The notes below the pieces were generated by a model. The model saw only the letters and a program-made list of their open reading frames with translations, ran no database searches and had not been told where the DNA came from. A program made the position numbers and the translations under genes. Source: Kibdelosporangium sp040675465 (GTDB lineage: Bacteria; Actinomycetota; Actinomycetes; Mycobacteriales; Pseudonocardiaceae). Taken from it: a DNA stretch of 64,000 bases. The stretch is from assembly GCF_040675465.1 (NCBI RefSeq), contig NZ_JBFAPA010000018.1:186001-250000 (forward strand). Reading direction: 5' to 3'. Below, piece by piece: positions 58,925 to 64,000 of this stretch. Every line of letters begins with the position of its first letter. Positions within the stretch are counted from its first letter, which is position 1.

Positions 58925-59797
58925 GTGTCCGGTGTGCGAGTAGCGACCTGGAACGTCAACTCCATCAAGCAACGGGTGCCCCGCTTCCTGCCATGGCTCG
59001 ACGAGCGGCAGCCCGATGTCGTGTGCCTGCAGGAGACCAAGCTCGCCGACGACGCCTTCACCGCGTTGCTCGGCGATGAGCTGGCCAAACGGGACTACGC
59101 CGTCGCGCTGCACGGTGAGGTGCAGTGGAACGGCGTCGCGATCCTGTCCAAGGTCGGGCTGGACGACGTCGTGGTGGGCGTGGCCGGCGCGCCCGGGTTC
59201 CCGCACCAGGAGGCCCGCGCGGTGGCCGCGACCTGCGGCGGGATCCGTGTGCACTCGTTGTACGTGCCCAACGGCCGTGTCCCGGACTCCGACCACTACC
59301 AGTACAAACTGGCGTGGCTGGCGGCGTTGCGCGAGGTCGTGCGGACCGGTCCGGCGGACGCGATCGTCTGCGGTGACATGAACATCGCGCCCGCGGACCA
59401 GGACGTGTTCGACCCGGACGCCTACATCGGACAGACCCACGTCACCGCCCCCGAACGCGCCGCCCTGGCCGAGCTGCAAGCACTCGGCCTGCACGACGTG
59501 GTCCGCGAGAAGTGGCCTGACAAGCGCATCTTCACCTACTGGGACTACCGGGCCGGGATGTTCCACCAGGACCTCGGCATGCGCATCGACCTGATGCTGG
59601 CCAGCGAACCCGTTGCCGGGCGGGTTCAGGCCGCATGGGTGGATCGCCAGGCGCGCAAGGGAACCGGGCCCAGTGACCACGCGCCGGTGATCCTGGATCT
59701 CGACGAGGCGCCGGACGGGGACATCGGGCCGGTCGTCCCGCCGCCGTCCGCCCGAGCGCCCAAACGAGGGTCGAAGAAGCTGCCTCAGGCCAAGTAG
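58925..59797 (+). CDS. xthA: Exodeoxyribonuclease III (AP endonuclease)
   Basis: 290 residues from GTG 58925. Base-excision repair nuclease. Motifs VATWNVNSIKQR, CLQETKL, CGDMNIAP, TYWDYRAG, and GPSDHAPVILDL give the complete EEP active site. The C-terminal ~20 residues are Pro/Lys-rich (ARAPKRGSKKLPQ). Another GTG at 58934 is in frame. Confidence 0.95.
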   Translation: MSGVRVATWNVNSIKQRVPRFLPWLDERQPDVVCLQETKLADDAFTALLGDELAKRDYAVALHGEVQWNGVAILSKVGLDDVVVGVAGAPGFPHQEARAVAATCGGIRVHSLYVPNGRVPDSDHYQYKLAWLAALREVVRTGPADAIVCGDMNIAPADQDVFDPDAYIGQTHVTAPERAALAELQALGLHDVVREKWPDKRIFTYWDYRAGMFHQDLGMRIDLMLASEPVAGRVQAAWVDRQARKGTGPSDHAPVILDLDEAPDGDIGPVVPPPSARAPKRGSKKLPQAK

Positions 59798-59798
59798 C

Positions 59799-60464
59799 TC
59801 AGTACGCCACGCCGAGTACCCGGCCGATCGTGCCGGGCCGGTCGAGCGCGGCCAGCATCAGGTGAGCGACGTCGGCTCGCGAGATTTTCGTGCCACCGAA
59901 CAGGTTCTGGTCGAACGCGGTCCGGTAGTCGCCGGTCAGCGGTCTGTCGACGAGCTGCGGCGGGCGCACGACCGTCCACTCCAGACCGCTGTCGCGCAGG
60001 GAGTCCTCCATCATGGCCAGGTCCTGGTAGTGCTTGCGGAGGATCACGCTGATCATCGGACTGAGCAGGTGACGCATCCAGAACCCGTCGCCGGGGTCGT
60101 GTTTCGGCGGATGCGGCCGCCCTGGCGAGGGGAACGTGCCGACCGGAGCCGCGCTGACCACGACGATCCGCCTGACATCCGCGGCTTTCATGGCCCGGAT
60201 GATCTTCTGCGTGCCCAGCGCGGTGATCCCCGCATCGGCTCGCGATCGGGGACCGAGTCCGGACAGGACGGCGTCCGCACCGGCGAGCGCGGGCGTCAGG
60301 TCATCGACGGAAGCTGTTGCCAGGTCACCGGTCACGGTGTGGACGTCGGCGGAAACCTTGGCGGGGTTGCGGACCACGGCGGTGACGTCGTGCCCGGCGG
60401 CGAGCGCCTGGTCGAGCAGGTGCCGGCCGATGCCGCCGGTCGCGGCGAAGATCGTGAGTTTCAT
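59799..60464 (-). CDS. NAD(P)H-binding atypical short-chain oxidoreductase
   Basis: 221 residues. Rossmann start MKLTIFAATGGIGRHLLDQALAAGHDVTAVVRNP, DAVLSGLGP, RIVVVSAAPVG and SGLEWTVVRPPQLVD identify the NAD(P)-binding SDR_a5-type. It starts on the stop of the upstream NmrA-like gene (ATGA, 60461-60464). The pair faces a SigJ-type sigma factor gene, a setting common for ECF41-like partners. Confidence 0.88.
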   Translation of the reverse strand: MKLTIFAATGGIGRHLLDQALAAGHDVTAVVRNPAKVSADVHTVTGDLATASVDDLTPALAGADAVLSGLGPRSRADAGITALGTQKIIRAMKAADVRRIVVVSAAPVGTFPSPGRPHPPKHDPGDGFWMRHLLSPMISVILRKHYQDLAMMEDSLRDSGLEWTVVRPPQLVDRPLTGDYRTAFDQNLFGGTKISRADVAHLMLAALDRPGTIGRVLGVAY

Positions 60465-61273
60465 CGCTGGAACGCGTCCTTGTGGTCGATGGTCCACTGG
60501 GCGAACGAGCGGGCCGGGCGGCCCAGGATTCGCGGGATCGAGTCGGTGACCACCGCGGGCGTGCCAACGGAGTTCGCGTACAACGACATCAGCGCGTCGG
60601 CGAACCCACGCGGAAAACCGCGCGACACCATGCCCTCGGCGAACGCCTCCGCCGGAACCTCCTTGTACCGCAAGGACCGGCCGAGCGTGGCGCCCATCAT
60701 GGCGATCGACTCGGCCTGGGTGAGCGACATCGGGCCGGTGAGGTCCACCTTCCGGCCGAGCAGGTCGTCCGTGAGCAGGGCATGCGCGGCGACAGCGGCG
60801 ACATCGCGTTCGTCCACCGGCGCCCACGTCGCCTCCGCGTAGGGGCCGCGGACGACGTCGCCGTCGCGGATCTGACCGGCCCACATGCCCAGGGCGTTGC
60901 ACGCGAACATGGTGGGCCGCAACGACACCCACTCCACGCCGCTCTCCGTCGCCAGCAGTTCGGCTTCCCGGTTGAGGTCACCGCGGAACCTGGACGGCTG
61001 CACCTCGTCGTCGGCGTTGATCGCGGACAGCGCCACGATCCGCCGCACCCCAGCGGCGACCGCCTGCGCGACGAACTGGCTCATCAACGAGCCCAGCGGT
61101 CGCGAGTTGAGGAACACACTGGTGACACCGTGGAGATCGCCGCTGAGCTGGACCTCGGGCGGGAAGCCAGGCGCCAGGTCGCGGGTCATGGCCCGGACTT
61201 CGGCGCCTTGCTGGACCAGCGCCTCGACAAGGGGCCGTCCGACGTTTCCGGTCGCTCCGGTAATCAGCATCAT
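60461..61273 (-). CDS. NmrA-like NAD(P)H-binding oxidoreductase
   Basis: 270 residues from the ATG at 61273 or 61270. Start MMLITGATGNVGRPLVEALVQQGAEVRAMTRD; NmrA features RRIVALSAINAD, SGVEWVSLRPTMFACN, and a C-terminal domain typical of azoreductase/NmrA proteins. The region after the second strand (GDLHGVTSVFLNS) is shorter than usual, a possible internal deletion of ~20 residues that removes the DxxDxxS part. Divergent from a sigma factor gene. Confidence 0.85.
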   Translation of the reverse strand: MMLITGATGNVGRPLVEALVQQGAEVRAMTRDLAPGFPPEVQLSGDLHGVTSVFLNSRPLGSLMSQFVAQAVAAGVRRIVALSAINADDEVQPSRFRGDLNREAELLATESGVEWVSLRPTMFACNALGMWAGQIRDGDVVRGPYAEATWAPVDERDVAAVAAHALLTDDLLGRKVDLTGPMSLTQAESIAMMGATLGRSLRYKEVPAEAFAEGMVSRGFPRGFADALMSLYANSVGTPAVVTDSIPRILGRPARSFAQWTIDHKDAFQR

Positions 61274-61344
61274 GCAGACACGACGAGACAGGGCTCCGGA
61301 AAGTGACCGCGTCACTTTTCGATGGGGTGAATCGTCGTATCCAT

Positions 61345-62193
61345 GTGAGTGAAATCGCGGACGTGTGGCGGACAAGCCACGCCTACCTGGTCGACGTCGC
61401 CTTCCGGATGCTCGGCGACATCGGCGAGGCCGAGGACGTCGTGCAGGAGGCGTTCGCCCGGCTCGCCCGGACCCAGCCGGGCGAGATCGAGGACGAACGC
61501 GGCTGGCTGACCGTGGTCACCGGCCGGTTGTGCCTGGACCACATCAAATCCGCGCGTGTCCGGCGCGAGCAGGCCCAGGACGATCTCGAAACCCTGCCGC
61601 AGCCCGCGGCACCCGATCCGGCCGATCGGGTCACACTCGCCGACAGCGTCCGGACGGCGTTGTTCGTCGTCCTGGAGCGGCTCAGTCCGGCCGAGCGGGT
61701 CGCTTTCGTCCTGCATGACGTGTTCCAGCTGCCGTTCGAGGCGATCGCGGAGACGCTGGGCCGGCCGGTGCCCACCTGCCGCCAGCTGGCCCGCCGGGCC
61801 CGGCAGAAGATCGCCGAAACACCTGGTCGTGTACACGAAGTCGCTCCGGCGGAGCACCGCCTGGTCACCGAGCGCTTCATCACCGCGTGTTCGACCGGAG
61901 ATCTCGCCACCCTCACCGCCGTACTTCACCCGGATGTGTGGGGATTGGCGGAGTTCGTCGAAGGCTCCCCGTTCCCCGCGCAACGGACCCACGGCCGCGA
62001 CCAAGTGGTGCGCGCGCTCATGCACTACTACGACGGCACGACCATGGTGTCCGACGCGCCTACCGTGCTCGCGTACGTGGGCCGCGAGCTGTTCGCGATC
62101 CTCACGCTGACCATCGAGAACGACCGGATCGTCAAGCTGCACGCCATCGTGGACCCGCACGCCCGGTTCTCCGTCCACAATGGACAGTCGTGA
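61345..62193 (+). CDS. SigJ-like ECF RNA polymerase sigma factor
   Basis: 282 residues from GTG 61345; an in-frame GTG at 61303 would add a poorly conserved leader. Region 2 (YLVDVAFRMLGDIGEAEDVVQEAFARL), region 4 (SPAERVAFVLHDVFQLPFEAIAETLGRPVPTCRQLARRARQ) and a C-terminal SnoaL-like domain (TERFITACSTGDLATLTAVLHPDV). The NPDKL motif of ECF41 is replaced by a VDPHARFS tail, so it belongs to a related group. Likely partners are the two oxidoreductase genes opposite. Confidence 0.9.
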   Translation: MSEIADVWRTSHAYLVDVAFRMLGDIGEAEDVVQEAFARLARTQPGEIEDERGWLTVVTGRLCLDHIKSARVRREQAQDDLETLPQPAAPDPADRVTLADSVRTALFVVLERLSPAERVAFVLHDVFQLPFEAIAETLGRPVPTCRQLARRARQKIAETPGRVHEVAPAEHRLVTERFITACSTGDLATLTAVLHPDVWGLAEFVEGSPFPAQRTHGRDQVVRALMHYYDGTTMVSDAPTVLAYVGRELFAILTLTIENDRIVKLHAIVDPHARFSVHNGQS

Positions 62194-62212
62194 TCTTCGC
62201 TACCGTGGCAGG

Positions 62213-62950
62213 GTGAGCGAGCTGTACGACGAGATCGGCGTGGGCTACTCGACGGCCCGCCGGACCGATCCACGGTGGATGGCCGCGATCGTCACCGCGC
62301 TGGGGGACGCGAGGACCGTGCTGGACGTCGGCGCGGGAACCGGGTCGTACGAGCCGGAAGATCGTGCGGTGTACGCGGTGGAACCCGCCGCGGAGATGAT
62401 CCGGCAGCGTGCTCCGGACGCGCCGCCGGTCGTGCGGGCAGTGGCAGAATCGTTGCCCATCCGGACCGGCGCGGTGGACGCGGCACTGGCCGTGCTCACA
62501 GTCCATCACTGGAGTCATTGGCGGCAGGGAATTGCCGAGTTGCGCCGAGTCTCGCGCCGGCAGGTCGTGCTCGCCTATGACACCCAGTTGCACGCCGACT
62601 ACTGGTTCGTACGCGAGTACGTACCCGAGATCGCCGCCCTCGAGCTGAGCCGGCCGTCCGCGACCGAAATCGCCGCTGAGCTGGGCGCGCACACGGTGAC
62701 ACCGTTGCTGTTGCCGTGGGACTTCACAGACGGCGTTTTCCCCGCGTACTGGCGCCGCCCGGCGGCTTATCTGGCTCCAGAGGCCCGGCACACCTGCTCG
62801 GCGTTGGCCCAGGCGCCTCCAGAGGCGGTTTCCCGCGGGCTCGCCCGGTTGTCGGCGGACATTTCCTCCGGACGATGGCGTGAGCGCCACCGCGACCTGC
62901 TGGCGCTGGACGAGTGGGACGCCGGGTTCCGCTTGATCACCGCGGGGTGA
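62213..62950 (+). CDS. SAM-dependent methyltransferase (class I)
   Basis: 245 residues from GTG 62213; ATG 62180 is also in frame but overlaps the sigma gene. Start VSELYDEIGVGYSTARRTDPRW, SAM site VLDVGAGTGSYEP, then VEPAAEMIRQR and the post-II ALAVLTVHHWSHW. UbiE/COQ5-like fold; substrate unknown. Confidence 0.88.
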   Translation: MSELYDEIGVGYSTARRTDPRWMAAIVTALGDARTVLDVGAGTGSYEPEDRAVYAVEPAAEMIRQRAPDAPPVVRAVAESLPIRTGAVDAALAVLTVHHWSHWRQGIAELRRVSRRQVVLAYDTQLHADYWFVREYVPEIAALELSRPSATEIAAELGAHTVTPLLLPWDFTDGVFPAYWRRPAAYLAPEARHTCSALAQAPPEAVSRGLARLSADISSGRWRERHRDLLALDEWDAGFRLITAG

Positions 62951-63006
62951 CACCGCGGCCAGAAACGTGTTGTCGCAGGTCAGTGCGAGCCGATACGGTC
63001 CGGCAG

Positions 63007-63840
63007 GTGAGCTTGGACGCGCCGGTCAGGCGCCTGGACGTCGCAGAGCTGCCCAGTTGTGTCGAGCTGGCGGTCAGCCGGGACTGGCTCCCCGAGGAGC
63101 ACAAGTGGCGCATCCTCTTCGAGGTCGGGGACGTTTTCGGGGTCGACGCGCCGGACGGTGCCGGGCTGGCCGGGATGGTGGTGCTGACCAGGTTCGGCAC
63201 CGAGGTCGCCGGGATCGGCATGATGGTCGTCGCCGAGCGCTACGAACGCCGTGGCCTCGGCGCCCGGCTGATGACACATGCCCTGCAGGAGGCCAAGACC
63301 GCGAGCGTCTGGCTGACCGCGACCGACTACGGGCGGCCGCTGTACGCCCGCCTGGGCTTCCGCACGATCAGCCACTCCACGCAGTTCTACGGGCGGTTCG
63401 AGCGGCGTGCGGTGAAGACCTCCCGCCCACTGTCCACATCGGACATGTCCGGCATCCTGCGGCTGGACAAGGAGGTTTTCGGCGCGCCGCGCACTGAGCT
63501 GCTCAACAGCCTGCCGTCGTACGCCGACCAGTTCCGGGTGATCGACGGCCCGGACGGTCCGGCAGGCTTCGCCGCGGCCTGGCCGAACTCGGGCACGACG
63601 GTGGTCGGCCCGGTGGTCGCGGCCGACCAGGACATGGCGCTGACGTTGATCGCCGAGCTGGGCGGCGACGCACCTGGCACGGTCCGGCTGGACCTGGACC
63701 ACAGCCGCCCCGATGTACTCGAATGGGCCGCCGAGCACGGCATGGAGCGTGGTTCGACCACAGAGGTCATGGTCTGGGGCGATCCACTGCCCGGTGACCG
63801 GACCCGGCTGTTCAACCCGGTGATGATCGCGCTGGGGTAG
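63007..63840 (+). CDS. Tandem GNAT-family N-acetyltransferase
   Basis: 277 residues from GTG 63007. First GNAT domain (residues ~10-135) has the acetyl-CoA motif VVAERYERRGLGARLMTHAL and YARLGFRTI; a second, degenerate domain follows (AGFAAAWPNSGTTVVGPVVA). This fits the Acetyltransf_1 plus Acetyltransf_18 arrangement. Substrate unknown. Confidence 0.88.
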   Translation: MSLDAPVRRLDVAELPSCVELAVSRDWLPEEHKWRILFEVGDVFGVDAPDGAGLAGMVVLTRFGTEVAGIGMMVVAERYERRGLGARLMTHALQEAKTASVWLTATDYGRPLYARLGFRTISHSTQFYGRFERRAVKTSRPLSTSDMSGILRLDKEVFGAPRTELLNSLPSYADQFRVIDGPDGPAGFAAAWPNSGTTVVGPVVAADQDMALTLIAELGGDAPGTVRLDLDHSRPDVLEWAAEHGMERGSTTEVMVWGDPLPGDRTRLFNPVMIALG

Positions 63841-64000
63841 CGTTGGGTGACGGCGGTGACACGACACGCCGAACATAGGGCTTCCACCAGGATCAAGACC
63901 GCCCTGATCCGGGCAAAACGCCCAGTTCAAGTTTGAGCATTCGAACACTTGTCGGAGGGGCCGGATAGGCTTCCAGTACCGTGGGTCGCTGATTCGACCC
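63841..64000. other. End of window, no gene seen
   Basis: 160 bp with no supported frame. TCGAACACTTGTCGG near 63944 partly resembles a LexA-type box but the right half-site is wrong. Confidence 0.4.

Noticed and set aside
63940..63956. LexA/SOS box
   Set aside because: The left half TCGAAC fits but the right half reads GTCGG instead of GTTCGA.

Overview
The window is a chromosomal segment of a high-GC actinomycete, most likely Pseudonocardiales (Amycolatopsis, Kibdelosporangium or Saccharothrix-like). Support: frequent GTG starts, many 4-base stop/start overlaps, and a core gene order also found in Mycobacterium and relatives: hrcA, dnaJ2, rsmE, phoH, ybeY, CBS-domain protein, cytidine-deaminase-like protein, era, recO, uppS, smtB, zur, glyS, dgt, dnaG. 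The species call is inference; no 16S rRNA gene is present.

Layout. 0.2-11.2 kb is accessory: a substrate-binding lipoprotein, two stand-alone FtsX-extracellular-domain-like proteins, an Hsp20 gene behind an HspR-type (HAIR) operator, a flavin monooxygenase/TetR pair with repeated operators, and a uronate cluster (kduI, kduD, IclR regulator, lactate-permease-family carrier). 11.2-13.2 kb holds a decayed ECF sigma/partner pair and a YtrA-type GntR with a membrane protein. 13.3-16.3 kb is hrcA-dnaJ-rsmE. 17.0-21.4 kb carries a secreted TAP-type peptidase and an operon of kinase, degenerate kinase and LuxR response regulator. 21.4-32.1 kb is the phoH-ybeY-CBS-era-recO-uppS core, interrupted by a VapBC module, a TAP-family pseudoenzyme and the remnant of a Pls/PosA-type peptide synthetase.

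32.7-37.5 kb looks like a metal-homeostasis locus: a DUF318-type permease with its TIGR03943 partner, SmtB with an intact alpha-5 zinc site, Zur, and a 110-residue Cys/His-rich protein (20 Cys, 15 His) resembling a fusion of a His-rich zinc-binding peptide and a metallothionein. glyS, an AbiEi/DUF559-like protein, an ABC transporter with its two-component system, a YdcF protein and dgt follow. dgt and dnaG, neighbours in mycobacteria, are here separated by about 5 kb (serpin, crotonase, CMD/SigJ pair) that begins with a broken copy of the tRNA-Asn gene; the intact tRNA-Asn lies 8.4 kb downstream, after dnaG. The last 10 kb contains tRNA-Asn, tRNA-Met and accessory enzymes with their regulators, including a second SigJ-like sigma factor facing two NAD(P)H-binding proteins.

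General features: three unrelated families of degenerate tandem repeats fill intergenic regions (34.7, 36.7 and 49.0 kb); four or five decayed genes are visible; several inverted repeats sit where autoregulatory operators are expected. No CRISPR array, insertion sequence, phage gene or biosynthetic cluster was recognised. The strongest candidate for something undescribed is the Cys/His-rich protein in its SmtB/Zur setting, followed by the kinase/pseudokinase/regulator operon.
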